64,000 bases of DNA, from contig CAVUOA010000008.1 of the NCBI GenBank assembly GCA_963742955.1, positions 620,001 through 684,000 of the forward strand, in the 5' to 3' direction. How positions within the stretch are numbered: position 1 is the stretch's first letter; each line of letters opens with the position of its first letter. The position numbers were made by a program, and so were the translations under genes. The stretch is from CAVUOA01 sp963742955 (GTDB taxonomy: Bacteria > Bacteroidota > Ignavibacteria > Tepidaquicellales > OLB5). The notes below the pieces were generated by a model that had not been told where the DNA came from, ran no database searches, and worked only from the letters and a program-made list of their open reading frames with translations. Below are positions 8,574 to 17,500 of the stretch, piece by piece.

Positions 8574-8855
8574 TTAAAATATTTTAATAGTTTTGATTTT
8601 TTCACCTTTTGCAAATGCATCGATTTGTTTGATTAACAAATCCTTATGCTGCTCTATAAGTTTTTTTATTTTCCGAATTTCTTCTTTTGAGAAATTTCCT
8701 GCTTCGACTAAACGAATCTCGGGCTCAAGCCAGAATTTTGCTGTTCTTCTAAATCTTCCTTTTCTTGATTCTATGTGAATATGTTTTCTATTTTCAGCTA
8801 AATCAATTGAATAAATCAGAAAAACCAGATTCTTAAAGATAAGTAACTTTGGCAT
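8574..8855 (-). CDS. DUF4160 domain protein
   Basis: 93 residues. The HIHIESRKGRFRRTAKFWLE segment followed by IRLVEAGNFSKEEIRKIKKL and a C-terminal helix is the DUF4160 pattern, although the N-terminus (LVFLIYSIDLAENRKHIHI) departs slightly from the common form. It is the upstream partner of the DUF2442 gene (2 bp gap). The pair is common in bacteria and plasmids and is usually of unknown function. It lies about 15 bp after the EVE-domain gene. Confidence 0.78.
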   Translation of the reverse strand: MPKLLIFKNLVFLIYSIDLAENRKHIHIESRKGRFRRTAKFWLEPEIRLVEAGNFSKEEIRKIKKLIEQHKDLLIKQIDAFAKGEKIKTIKIF

Positions 8856-8870
8856 TTCTATAATTATAAA

Positions 8871-9275
8871 TCATTTCGACATTTCCAGTATTGCGTTCCA
8901 CAGTTCTTCCGGCATCGGCTGAACCGATAGCCTCGGCTCGTTCACAAGCCGTGAATCTTTAAAGCGCTTATCGGCTTTCACCTGGACAAGTGTTACGGGA
9001 TTTTTCAGCATTTTCTTTGGCTTTATTTCAAATACATATAAACGCGGATTATTTGCCTTGGGGTCAATGTAAGGATTTGAGATAACTTCAGCAATACCCA
9101 CAACCTGTTTTTCATCACCTGTGTGATAAATAAAAGCAGAGTCACCTTTTTTAATCTGTTTTATCTGGTGCAAGCCTCCGGGACTTGTAACCCCATCCCA
9201 TACGGTATTCTTATCCTTTTCTAGATTTGAATAAGAATAAACCGTTGGTTCTGTTTTTAAAAGCCAATAAGCCAT
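8871..9275 (-). CDS. EVE domain protein
   Basis: 134 residues covering a single EVE domain: MAYWLLKTEPTVYSY at the N-terminus, TVWDGVTSPGGLHQIKQIKK, GDSAFIYHTGDEKQVVGIAE and a C-terminal RLSVQPMPEELW. The domain is a PUA-like fold that binds modified bases in nucleic acids. Stand-alone bacterial copies of this length are common. It is 5 bp after pcrA, suggesting joint transcription with the helicase; a DNA or RNA surveillance role is inference only. Confidence 0.9.
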   Translation of the reverse strand: MAYWLLKTEPTVYSYSNLEKDKNTVWDGVTSPGGLHQIKQIKKGDSAFIYHTGDEKQVVGIAEVISNPYIDPKANNPRLYVFEIKPKKMLKNPVTLVQVKADKRFKDSRLVNEPRLSVQPMPEELWNAILEMSK

Positions 9276-9280
9276 TATTA

Positions 9281-11491
9281 TTACCCCAGTCTTAAATTAG
9301 CGTATTTTAGAATTATTTTTTTTACACCGACTTTATCAAAATCAATCTGCGCTTTCTTTGAATCTCCTCTGCCGGAGAGTTCCAGCACTCTTCCCCTGCC
9401 GAAATTATTATGATAAACAACGCTTCCCTTTCTAATTCCGTTATCCTGAAGTATATATTTTTCATCATCACCTGCTGAATCATCGTCATAATACTCATAC
9501 CTTATTGATGAACCCTCTAATTCCACTGTTTTGTTTCTGCCCGGGCGCAACGATGTGAGTTTATTGTATTTGAGCTTGCTTACATCAATTTCGTTTAAAA
9601 AGCGTGACTTCATCTGGTAAGACATACTGCCGAACCTGTAACGCTGTAACGCATATGTCATGTAAAGCTTTTGCATAGCCCGCGTTATTGCAACATAAAA
9701 CAATCTTCTTTCTTCTTCAAGTTCTTCAAGCGTTAAAGTCGAGCTCATAAGCGGAAAAATGCCTTCTTCAAGTCCTGTTATAAATACTACAGGATATTCA
9801 AGCCCCTTTGCAGAGTGGATTGTCATAAGCGTTACGGCATTTTTCTTATCATCGTAGTTATCGATATCCGAAACAAGGCTTACTTCCTGCAAAAACCCTT
9901 CCAGTGTCGGCTCTGTGTTATTATCTGTATACTCCGAAATACCTGAGAGCAATTCCTGTACGTTGTTCATTCTGTCCAGCGCTTCTTCGGTTCCTTCGTT
10001 GCGGAGCTCTCTTATAATGCCGATTTCGTCGACAAGGCTCCTTGCAAGCTCACTCGGTGAAAACTCCTGTTTAACCTGGCGGTATTTTTCAATAAGGTTA
10101 GCAAGCCTTTCAAGCTCTGAATTTATCCTCGTCTGCTTCTTTTCTTTTTCATCTTTACCGGCAAACAATTCCATTAGCGCATCGCAGAGTGAAAGATTAC
10201 TTTCCTTTGCATGGCGTTTAAGGCGCTCGACCGTCTGCTCGCCAATTCCTTCGCGCAGCCTCAAAACTCTTGTCATCGCTTCATCATCTTTAGGATTTAC
10301 AAGAATTTTAATATAAGCAAGAACGTCTTTTATCTCCCTGCGCTGGTAGAACTTTACACCGCCTACTATTATATACGGAATTGAATTGCGCCTAAGAGAA
10401 TCTTCAATAACCCTTGATTGAGCATTAGTACGGTAAACTATAACAAAATCCTTGAAATTCAGCTTAAGGTGGCCGCTTTCGCTGATTATCCATTTTACAA
10501 TCATCTGCCCTTCATCTTTATCACTGAGCACCTCTGAAAGCACAACATCTTCGCCGTCATCATTTTCCGTAAACAGTGTTTTGGGAAGCTGGCGTTTATT
10601 ATTTTTAATTACTTCATCAGCAAGTGAGAGTATTTTCTTTGTTGAGCGGTAGTTCTGCTCAAGCTTAAAAACATTGGTCTTATCATAATCAGTTTCAAAC
10701 TTCAATATGTTTTCAATTTCAGCGCCGCGCCACCGGTATATACTTTGGGCATCATCACCCACGACTGTAATATTGCCGTGCCCTTCACTTAACATCTTTA
10801 CTATTTTATACTGCGCAATGTTTGTATCCTGGTATTCATCAACTAATATAAATTTGAAACGCCTGCGGTACTTATCCAGAACTTCTTCGTTCTGACGGAA
10901 GAGTACTATGGGATTAATCAGCAAATCGTCAAAATCCATTGCATTGTTTTTATAGAGCGCCTGCTGGTATGCAGTATAAATATTTGAAGCAGAACGCTCG
11001 AAGGGATTTGCCGCCTGTGATTGGTATTCATCGTGGAGAATGAGCTTATTTTTGAGGTGCTTAATAAATCCGAAAACCGAATCCGGTTTGATTCTCTCGG
11101 TGGTTATTCGCAGTTCCTTCATAATAAGCTCAATCAGTTTACGGCTGTCTTCATCATCATATATAGAGAAATTTCGGTCAAAACCGATATATTGGGCTTC
11201 AATACGCAGAATTCTTGCAAAAATCGAATGAAACGTTCCCATCCAGAGGCTGCCGGCGGATTTCCCAACCAGCCTGTTAATGCGTTCTTTCATTTCGTTA
11301 GCCGCCTTGTTTGTAAATGTGAGGGCTAAAATTTCAAAGGGGCTGACACCCGATTCAATAAGGTAGGCTATTTTATAAGTAAGCACACGTGTCTTTCCGC
11401 TGCCTGCGCCGGCTACTATCATGCAGGGACCATCAACCTGTTCGACAGCTTTCGCCTGCGCGCTGTTTAAATCCTTAAGTATATCAGACAT
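9281..11491 (-). CDS. pcrA: ATP-dependent DNA helicase PcrA/UvrD (SF1A)
   Basis: 736 residues, normal for PcrA. Motifs in order: Walker A GAGSGKT (28-34); FILVDEYQDTN (Walker B); VVGDDAQSIYRWRGAE (motif III); LEQNYRST (motif IV); VTLMTIHSAKGLEYPVVF (motif V); ERRLFYVAITRA (motif VI). The last ~50 residues (GSVVYHNNFGRGRVLELSG and onward) match the Tudor-like PcrA tail that contacts RNA polymerase. It is a 3'-5' helicase for nucleotide excision repair and removal of stalled complexes. It is complete and has its own upstream gap with a terminator from the preceding gene. Confidence 0.95.
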   Translation of the reverse strand: MSDILKDLNSAQAKAVEQVDGPCMIVAGAGSGKTRVLTYKIAYLIESGVSPFEILALTFTNKAANEMKERINRLVGKSAGSLWMGTFHSIFARILRIEAQYIGFDRNFSIYDDEDSRKLIELIMKELRITTERIKPDSVFGFIKHLKNKLILHDEYQSQAANPFERSASNIYTAYQQALYKNNAMDFDDLLINPIVLFRQNEEVLDKYRRRFKFILVDEYQDTNIAQYKIVKMLSEGHGNITVVGDDAQSIYRWRGAEIENILKFETDYDKTNVFKLEQNYRSTKKILSLADEVIKNNKRQLPKTLFTENDDGEDVVLSEVLSDKDEGQMIVKWIISESGHLKLNFKDFVIVYRTNAQSRVIEDSLRRNSIPYIIVGGVKFYQRREIKDVLAYIKILVNPKDDEAMTRVLRLREGIGEQTVERLKRHAKESNLSLCDALMELFAGKDEKEKKQTRINSELERLANLIEKYRQVKQEFSPSELARSLVDEIGIIRELRNEGTEEALDRMNNVQELLSGISEYTDNNTEPTLEGFLQEVSLVSDIDNYDDKKNAVTLMTIHSAKGLEYPVVFITGLEEGIFPLMSSTLTLEELEEERRLFYVAITRAMQKLYMTYALQRYRFGSMSYQMKSRFLNEIDVSKLKYNKLTSLRPGRNKTVELEGSSIRYEYYDDDSAGDDEKYILQDNGIRKGSVVYHNNFGRGRVLELSGRGDSKKAQIDFDKVGVKKIILKYANLRLG

Positions 11492-11517
11492 TATCTAAAT
11501 GAGGTATCCTTATATAG

Positions 11518-11547
11518 AAAAGCAACCCCGATTAAAATCGGGGTTTA
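11518..11547 (-). terminator. Rho-independent terminator after the first T9SS cargo gene
   Basis: A near-perfect 10 bp stem (AACCCCGATT / AATCGGGGTT, arms at 11524-11533 and 11536-11545), followed on the minus strand by a T-rich stretch. It lies between the stop at 11639 and the pcrA start. Confidence 0.75.
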
Positions 11548-11638
11548 AGCATTTACAAATTGTTTAATGATTATCCGAAAATACGTTAAACGAAAAATTA
11601 AATCAATTGAGAAGGGAAGAAAATATTTAGTCTTAGTG

Positions 11639-13396
11639 TTATTTCAATAGTATCATTTTCTTAGTTTGTGTAAACTCTTCAGTTTGCAGACTGTAAAAAT
11701 AAACCCCGCTGGAATAGTTCCCGGCATTCCATTTGATTTCATAAATCCCTGCATCCAGATTACGGTCTATTAATCTCTGAATCTCTCTTCCCAATGCATC
11801 ATAAACAGATAATTTTATTTTACATGATTTGACTAGTCCAAACCGTAAATTTGTTTCAGGATTAAATGGATTAGGATAATTTTGGGAAATGAAATACTCA
11901 GATGGTACTTTTCCTGATATAGGCTTGACGGGAAGAATAACTCCGGAACAATTTCCATTAACGAAATCGCACTTTTTATATATCTGGTAAACTTTGCAAA
12001 CAGGGCTGGTAAGTGTATCTCCGAAGCTCGCACTTCCGGGACATGAAGAAAGTGAATAAGTTATATTGATTGTATATTGTGTGTTTCCGGTTTTGGAGAT
12101 AGAGGGATAAATTTCATCTGCATTCGGTGTATTTGTGAGGTTGTACGGCAACGACCATGTTTCACCGTCATTATCTGAATATGACATCCAAATATCGTTG
12201 TAAAGGAAATGATATGAAGTTGAGTCTTTCTGTACCACTGAATATACACAGAAGAGTCTGCTTCTGTCATCTGAATAAGCCAGGGTTGGATGCGATACAG
12301 GAGTCATATTATCCTGAATTGAATTACCCGTATTTTCAAAGAAATTAAGGTCAGCTAACACAGGATGATTTGTCCAGTCAGCTATAACTTTGTACCCGCT
12401 TAAGTAAGGTGACCAAAACACAATTTTGCAGCCTTTAATAAAGTACTCTACATAGGCAGGATACGTGCTGAATGCAACTCCCAAGAAATTTGCATTTTTA
12501 TAAACAATATCTCCTGCCGGCCATGGGTAAACTTCATCACCATTCACATAATTATCCCATGTCATAATAGTCTGTGAGGAGCCGAAAGTTAATCCTCCAT
12601 CTGTTGACCTACGCCCCATCATTGCATATTCGAATGTAGCTGGCACCCACCACATCACATAAATATCGGCAGAATCGTTTGTTGCAATGAAGTATCTCAT
12701 TCCGCTTCCGATATTTGCGCCGAGAAGAACTTTTGGAAGCTCAAACAAGTGAGTTGCATTGTTGTACCTGGCATAAAACAGCGAATCACCTGTAAATGAC
12801 TTGAATACGCATGCAAGTTTATCAGGCATTAAACGATATGAAAAAATATCTTTTGCCTCTGTGTTCTGAATTACAGTAAATACACCAATTCCAAGAGCTA
12901 AATCAGTTGCCGCATAACCCGTACTTGTACCTGAAGGCGGATAATATCTTCCTGTGGACGCAAGTGTATACAGCCCTGAAACATAGATATAATTAAAGTC
13001 CAAATATGCAGAATTTCGGTCATAAACTATCGGGTTTCCACTCATGAATTCCCAAGTCAAACCGCCGTTTTGGCTGTAATTAAAATAACTGTGACGTGAA
13101 GCCGTGTGGGAAGCATTTAATGAGTCTGTCTGGTCAGCTCCCACAATAATATCATTACCAGATACCCATAGCTTCTTAAGGTTATTTCCGTTAGTTACAT
13201 AGTCCCAGTAACCTGTAAGTCCCGGAACCGAGCCGGATGTATCTATTAACACCCTGTCTTCCGAAATACATTTTTTGTAAATGCTTGAACCGGAATTTTG
13301 TTTATCTTCAATTACGGGGAAAGATGATTTTATTTGTGAGTATGCAGTGACAATAAATAAAAAAAGGATAAAAACAGCCTGAATAATATTTTTCAT
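11639..13396 (-). CDS. T9SS cargo: Asp-box (BNR/sialidase-like) propeller protein
   Basis: 585 residues. Signal peptide at 1-20 (IIQAVFILFLFIVTAYSQ). The passenger has Asp-box motifs (NGGLTWEF, STDGGLTFGSS, DNDGETWSLP) spaced as in sialidase-type propellers. The last ~80 residues are a T9SS sorting domain (QNYPNPFNPETNLRFGL, SVYDALGREI, SSGVYFYSL, TQTKKMILLK). No sialidase catalytic set can be identified, so an enzymatic role is not claimed. The sorting domain has short loops without the palindromic inserts seen in others. The gene is isolated from the main cargo cluster. Confidence 0.85.
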   Translation of the reverse strand: MKNIIQAVFILFLFIVTAYSQIKSSFPVIEDKQNSGSSIYKKCISEDRVLIDTSGSVPGLTGYWDYVTNGNNLKKLWVSGNDIIVGADQTDSLNASHTASRHSYFNYSQNGGLTWEFMSGNPIVYDRNSAYLDFNYIYVSGLYTLASTGRYYPPSGTSTGYAATDLALGIGVFTVIQNTEAKDIFSYRLMPDKLACVFKSFTGDSLFYARYNNATHLFELPKVLLGANIGSGMRYFIATNDSADIYVMWWVPATFEYAMMGRRSTDGGLTFGSSQTIMTWDNYVNGDEVYPWPAGDIVYKNANFLGVAFSTYPAYVEYFIKGCKIVFWSPYLSGYKVIADWTNHPVLADLNFFENTGNSIQDNMTPVSHPTLAYSDDRSRLFCVYSVVQKDSTSYHFLYNDIWMSYSDNDGETWSLPYNLTNTPNADEIYPSISKTGNTQYTINITYSLSSCPGSASFGDTLTSPVCKVYQIYKKCDFVNGNCSGVILPVKPISGKVPSEYFISQNYPNPFNPETNLRFGLVKSCKIKLSVYDALGREIQRLIDRNLDAGIYEIKWNAGNYSSGVYFYSLQTEEFTQTKKMILLK

Positions 13397-13543
13397 AGCT
13401 TGTTCGATTTTATTTATAATACCTTCAAATATAACACATCTTTATAACTTATTCTTCCACATAAAAAGAGACACTTTTTCTAATAAGAAAGACAAAGCGG
13501 TATATATTCATATTAGTCTAAATTCTGATTGATTTTAACGGCT

Positions 13544-13622
13544 AACTGTTTATCTCATGCTTGCTATTAAAAAACATGAAATTTTCGCTGCAATTCTGTA
13601 TTTTCGGAGAAACTCAACCTAA
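13544..13622 (-). pseudogene. Remnant duplicate of the esterase C-terminus
   Basis: On the minus strand this stretch matches the 3' part of the neighbouring esterase (around 13894-13966). Both have GTTGAG..TCT, then TTTCATGTTTTT, then CATGAGATAAAC at equal spacing. The reading KHEINS then stop parallels KHEING in the intact gene. Internal shifts prevent one continuous frame. It appears to be a decayed partial tandem copy. Confidence 0.5.
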
Positions 13623-13625
13623 TGT

Positions 13626-13808
13626 TTACTTAGCAGCCGGAGCTTTAAAATTTGATGTATCATGCCTATTTTCAATCTTTGGCGCAGGTTGGTCCTGCTG
13701 CGGGGTGGGGTTTTCGGATTTTTGGAAAAATGCCAGCCAAATTACTAATACTGCAAAAATTACTATTACAGCCCATAATATTTTGCCTCTGCGTTTTAAA
13801 ACATCCAT
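13626..13808 (-). CDS. Possible small membrane protein
   Basis: 60 residues: a basic start (MDVLKRRGK), one strongly hydrophobic segment (ILWAVIVIFAVLVIWLAFF, about 10-28) and a Pro/Gln-rich tail (PTPQQDQPAPKIENRHDTS). This is a plausible single-pass protein with a periplasmic tail. An in-frame stop just upstream fixes the ATG at 13808. No clear ribosome site is seen. It lies between the intact esterase and the remnant copy of its 3' end. No family recognised. Confidence 0.45.
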   Translation of the reverse strand: MDVLKRRGKILWAVIVIFAVLVIWLAFFQKSENPTPQQDQPAPKIENRHDTSNFKAPAAK

Positions 13809-13850
13809 TTGTTCTGTTAAAATTGTTTTGTCCTTTCATTTTGCCATCCC

Positions 13851-14447
13851 TCAATTAATTATCTCATCCACGTATTCTTTTACCAGTTCCCCGTTTATCT
13901 CATGTTTCCCCTCAAAAACATGAAATTCCGGCTGGATGCCGTGTTTTTTAAGAAGCTCAACTTGGGATTTGTAGAAATCGGGGGGATAGTATTGGTCATT
14001 CTTAGCAAAGATAAGGTATATTGATGTGTTTTTGAATTGCAGTGATTTGGAATAATCAACGTCATGCGCTAAATTTCCGCACCAGAAAATCGCTTTGTCT
14101 GCCTTCGAATTACCGTAAGCCAGCCATCGTGAGAGCGTTGCCGCTCCCTGTGAAAATCCTAATGCATTTACTTCAAATGAAAAATTTATTTTGTGCGGAG
14201 CAACTTCCTTTTCATATAACTCATCAAGATAGTTTACATAATCGGAAATTTCGTTTTCCCTGTCTTCTTTAGTCATCCAGCTTGCGCCGACATCACCGTT
14301 ATCACCTTTAACATAAAGCCGTGAGAGCGCTTCGGGAGCAATAACATAATCGCCGGCATCGGCAAGCTCTGCAAATGTTTTAATAAATTCTCCCGCATGC
14401 ATCCTGTGCCCGTGAAGGACAATCCATACTCTCTTTAGTATTTTCAT
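13851..14447 (-). CDS. Phospholipase/carboxylesterase-like alpha/beta hydrolase
   Basis: 198 residues with the carboxylesterase family arrangement: WIVLHGHRMHAGEF near the N-terminus (oxyanion region), the nucleophile elbow GFSQGAA at about residues 97-103, the acid in FAKNDQYYPP and the histidine in FEGKHEINGEL. The length fits the phospholipase/carboxylesterase family. A cytoplasmic location is likely as no signal is seen. Substrate unknown. The possible 60-residue membrane protein follows 42 bp downstream. Confidence 0.85.
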   Translation of the reverse strand: MKILKRVWIVLHGHRMHAGEFIKTFAELADAGDYVIAPEALSRLYVKGDNGDVGASWMTKEDRENEISDYVNYLDELYEKEVAPHKINFSFEVNALGFSQGAATLSRWLAYGNSKADKAIFWCGNLAHDVDYSKSLQFKNTSIYLIFAKNDQYYPPDFYKSQVELLKKHGIQPEFHVFEGKHEINGELVKEYVDEIIN

Positions 14448-14519
14448 TTAATTCACCAAGAGTGAAGTATCTGGCTGTTCTTGTTACTTTTATGTGGTTT
14501 TCTTGATAATGCAATTAAC

Positions 14520-14819
14520 TTATTTAAGTTTCAAATCCTTTGGATTTCTTCTGGAATCCCAAATCAATAAAACTTCAATTTCATCTTCGCTTAATTGGTA
14601 AAATATTTCATAATTATTATATATAATAACCCTTATACCGGGTTCATCCGTTGATTTTCCAATTAAATTATATGAACTGATGTATGAGATTAATTTTCTT
14701 ATTCGGCGGGAAATACTGGAGCTGTATTTTTTGTTTCCGTTTCTTTCTATATAGTAATCGAGGATTTCTTTAAATGATAACTTTGCTTCAGTAGTCCAAA
14801 CTACTTTTCTTTTAGCCAT
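14520..14819 (-). CDS. RelE/ParE family toxin
   Basis: 99 residues. RKVVWTTEAKLSFKEILDYY at the N-terminus, a middle helix, GIRVIIYNNYEIFYQLSEDE and the terminal VLLIWDSRRNPKDL are the RelE/ParE pattern. The upstream gene overlaps its start by 19 bp, the usual antitoxin-toxin order. ParE-type (gyrase) versus RelE-type (mRNA) action cannot be decided from sequence. Confidence 0.88.
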   Translation of the reverse strand: MAKRKVVWTTEAKLSFKEILDYYIERNGNKKYSSSISRRIRKLISYISSYNLIGKSTDEPGIRVIIYNNYEIFYQLSEDEIEVLLIWDSRRNPKDLKLK

Positions 14820-15040
14820 TTTTCTATTTCGTGAAAAACTTGTTCGTTATCGATGACCTCACCATTTTTTATCTGTTCTTTGCTTTTCCTTATTCTTTTC
14901 CTCTGAATTTCATTCAATTTATAAATATCTCCCGCATTTTCTTTCATCTCAATAATTATCCTTATTGCATTGAGAAAATCATTATCATCAATTTTTGAAA
15001 TCTTCTGGGTTAGTAAATTTTTTAGTTTTGTTGTTGTCAT
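14801..15040 (-). CDS. Antitoxin partner of the RelE/ParE toxin
   Basis: 79 residues, highly charged and helical (KLKNLLTQKISKIDDNDFLN, then IYKLNEIQRKRIRKSKEQIK, ending EIEKWLKEK). It lacks a known DNA-binding motif I can name but matches the size and position of Bacteroidota antitoxins upstream of RelE/ParE toxins. The 19 bp overlap with the toxin start implies translational coupling. Autoregulation is likely by analogy. Confidence 0.78.
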   Translation of the reverse strand: MTTTKLKNLLTQKISKIDDNDFLNAIRIIIEMKENAGDIYKLNEIQRKRIRKSKEQIKNGEVIDNEQVFHEIEKWLKEK

Positions 15041-15099
15041 TATATCGATTTTAATAAAATAAGCTTATAATAACAATAAATCAATTAAGAATATTTTTC

Positions 15100-16381
15100 T
15101 CAAAACTCTGACTTTGCCGGTAAAATTTTTCCAGTAACTTCGCCGAAGCCTACTCTATACCCCTCCCCCTGGCAGTAGCCCGATATTATTACTTCATCTC
15201 CATCGTTCAAAAATTTTCTTTCTTCACCGTTAGGCAGCTTTATCGGATTTTCGCCTTTCCATGTAAGCTCAAGCAGTGAGCCATATGAATCCGGTGTTGG
15301 TCCGCTGATTGTTCCCGATGCAAGCAAATCTCCTGTTCTCAAATTGCAACCGTTGACAGTGTGGTGTGCAAGCTGCTGCAGTATATTCCAGTACATATAT
15401 TTAAAATTGGAACCGCAAATCTTAAACGGCTCTCTAAGCTTTTGGGTTTTCAGAAAAACATCAAGATTAATATCATAAGCCCAATTTCCGTTTGACTGAA
15501 GGTAAGGCAATGGCTCAGGCTCCTGTTTTGGCTGAGCAGTTTTAAACGGTTCAAGCGCATCCATAGTAACAACCCATGGTGAAATTGATGTAGCAAAATT
15601 CTTGGCGAGAAATGGACCGAGCGGCTGGTATTCCCATGTTTGTATATCCCGCGCGCTCCAGTCGTTTACAAGCACCATGCCGAAAATATGGTCGTACGCT
15701 TTATCAATTTGCACAGGCTCACTTAAATTATTTCCGCTCCCGATAAAAAATCCCATTTCAAGCTCAATATCCATCCTCCGGCTCGCACCAAATGACGGCT
15801 TCTCAGCATCGGGCACTTTAGTCTGCCCCTTGGGGCGAACAATATCAGTTCCGCTTGCTACAATACTGCTTGCTCTGCCATGATACGCAACAGGCAGATG
15901 AAGCCAGTTAGGCATAAGCGCATTTTCTTTTCCGCGGAACATTATTCCGACATTTGTAGCATGCTCGCGTGATGAATAGAAATCCGTGTAGTCACCGATT
16001 TCGACCGGCATATACATATTTACTTCATCCATTCCGTAAAGAACCGAATCCATCAGCGCTTTGTTATCCTTCATTTCGGAATTACTTTCATTAAGCATAT
16101 TCTGCAGGGTATAACGAACTTCTTTCCACACATGCCTTCCCTTTGACATGAAAGCATTAAGATGTTGAGTTTGCAAAAACTCTCTCGGCACCGAGCAGCG
16201 TTCTTTCGAACAATCCTTCCTCTTCCAGAACCGAAAGGTCAAGCACATAATCACCTAGCGCTGAGCCTACGCGCGGTTCACCGCCTGATTTAGGCGCGAA
16301 CACACCATACGGCAGGTTTTCCAGCGGGAAATGTGAATCAGGTGAAATTTCTATGAATGATTTTAGCATAAGGTTTGTCAT
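15100..16381 (-). pseudogene. fahA: Fumarylacetoacetase, split by a frameshift
   Basis: Two overlapping frames together give one FAH. The first (16381 to about 16190) reads SPDSHFPLENLPYGVF and LGDYVLDLSVLEEEG; the second continues REFLQTQHLNAFMSKGRHVW and carries the active-site domain (YTDFYSSREHATNVG, PVAYHGRASSIV, DIELEMGFFIG, VNDWSARDIQTWEYQPLGPF, TGDLLASGTISGP). Removing one base near 16184-16192 (GGTGCCGAGAGAG) restores LLGA-REFLQ. FAH hydrolyses fumarylacetoacetate in tyrosine catabolism. The natural start may be the Met at 16369 (MLKSFIEISPDSHFPL), as the ATG at 16381 lies inside a palindromic repeat. Real mutation or sequencing error cannot be told apart here. Confidence 0.85.
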
Positions 16382-16404
16382 CCCTGCGTAAGCGGGGATC
16401 CGAT
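16377..16404. repeat. Palindromic repeat (TCATCCC..GCG..GGGGATCC type)
   Basis: The inverted repeat ATCCCTGCGTAAGCGGGGAT is of the same type as the element inside the sorting domain at 35110-35133 and the one at 51279-51310. It covers the first candidate start codon of fahA, so the annotated start there may be a by-product of the insertion. Confidence 0.6.
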
Positions 16405-16410
16405 TAAAAA

Positions 16411-17379
16411 TTATAATAAGCCTAAATTTTTTAAATCATCTACTGGCTCGTCAAAACTGCAGCTGCCGAATGAGATTAAGTATTTCTCTCTTACTTCCTT
16501 CACGCGGCTTGCAAGCACCGCATATTCTTTCCACATGAAAGAGCCGTCCAAAAAACGGAAATCGGATGGGTTTTCATCTTCCAGAATTTCGACAAGAATA
16601 TCCTCAGACATATTAAGGCAAAGATTTAGAAAACCCGCAGCAAACATATTTACGAATCCGTACATCTTTGTTTTTACACTCTCATTATAATGCCTGATTG
16701 GGTGATGCAAGCCTGCAGTGAATTTCATCGGTACTCCTGCATTGATACATGTTTTAACTGCATGCGCAATTTTTTCAGCGGGAGGAAAGGCTGATGCTTC
16801 TACTCCTCCCGTACGCAGCTTATAACCTGACATTCCCCCTGATTTATTGTGAGCAGAAATGGCATCAATCAGAATATTTAGATTTTCATTCGGAGGTGAT
16901 TCAAAAAATACGTGAATCGGTTTACCGTTTATCTTTCCAAGTTTTTCTGCTGTGAGCCTAAGCATATCGATTCATAACATTATCACCTTTAATTGAAAAT
17001 AAATCATTAGGCAGGCGGACTTCAAATGCATCGATATTTATTTTACCGGAATATTTATTTATTGAAATCAGAAATTAAACTCACATCACTGTTCGATTGA
17101 ATCAAGAAACTCCGATGAATGAACACTTGAACTTCCAAGCACAGAAAATGAAAGTTGGGTTAGGCAAATTGTATTTTTTCATTTTGAATTAACCTATCCA
17201 GTTCACTCAAGCTTTGAAGCAGGAATAATAAACTTTGCCAGCATCCATGAATACGGACTGTTTGATATATAATCTAAGTAATTGTTAAAAGCAGATTTAA
17301 GGTCAAGATTTGCGGGCGGGAACATCCCCGCGTAATCAATAATTTTACTAAGAAAATTCTTTAAACTTGATTTAGTCAT
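16411..17379 (-). pseudogene. Unnamed conserved protein, inactivated by about five frameshifts
   Basis: Six fragments in shifting frames lie in order. (1) 17379-17203 starts MTKSSLKNFLSKIIDYAG and continues MFPPANLDLKSA and WMLAKFIIPASKLE. (2) LQSLSELDRLIQNEKIQFA, stop near 17160. (3) LSFSVLGSSSVHSSEFLDS, stop at 17086. (4) SDVSLISDFNK, stop at 17055. (5) GKINIDAFEVRLPNDLFS, stop at 16958. (6) A 184-residue open part from 16965 with GYKLRTGGVEASAFPPAEK, MKFTAGLHHPIRHYN and MYGFVNMFAAGF. Together they make about 310 residues of a widespread uncharacterised family that I remember by its IDYAGxFPPA start and TAGLHHP core. All shifts lie within ~250 bp; the last 184 residues are intact. Function unknown. 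Confidence 0.75.
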
Positions 17380-17445
17380 CCTATCAATTAGTTGAAGTAT
17401 CTACAAACATAAACATTTCGGCAATTAAATGAAATTGAATGAAAC

Positions 17446-17476
17446 AAAAAAGGCAGTCATTGACTGCCTTAAAAAA
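17446..17476 (-). terminator. Rho-independent terminator
   Basis: AAGGCAGTCA and TGACTGCCTT arms flanked by A-runs and T-runs on both strands, directly after the stop at 17501. It ends the minus-strand cargo gene and would also work on the plus strand. Confidence 0.85.
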
Positions 17477-17500
17477 TAACAGGTGCCCGTTAAAAAATAT

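Noticed and set aside
13561..13923. Plus-strand 120-residue open frame
   Set aside because: It runs opposite to the esterase end and the small membrane gene, and has no protein-like features.
15100..16381. Programmed frameshifting in fahA
   Set aside because: The junction GGTGCCGAGAGAG has no slippery-site pattern.
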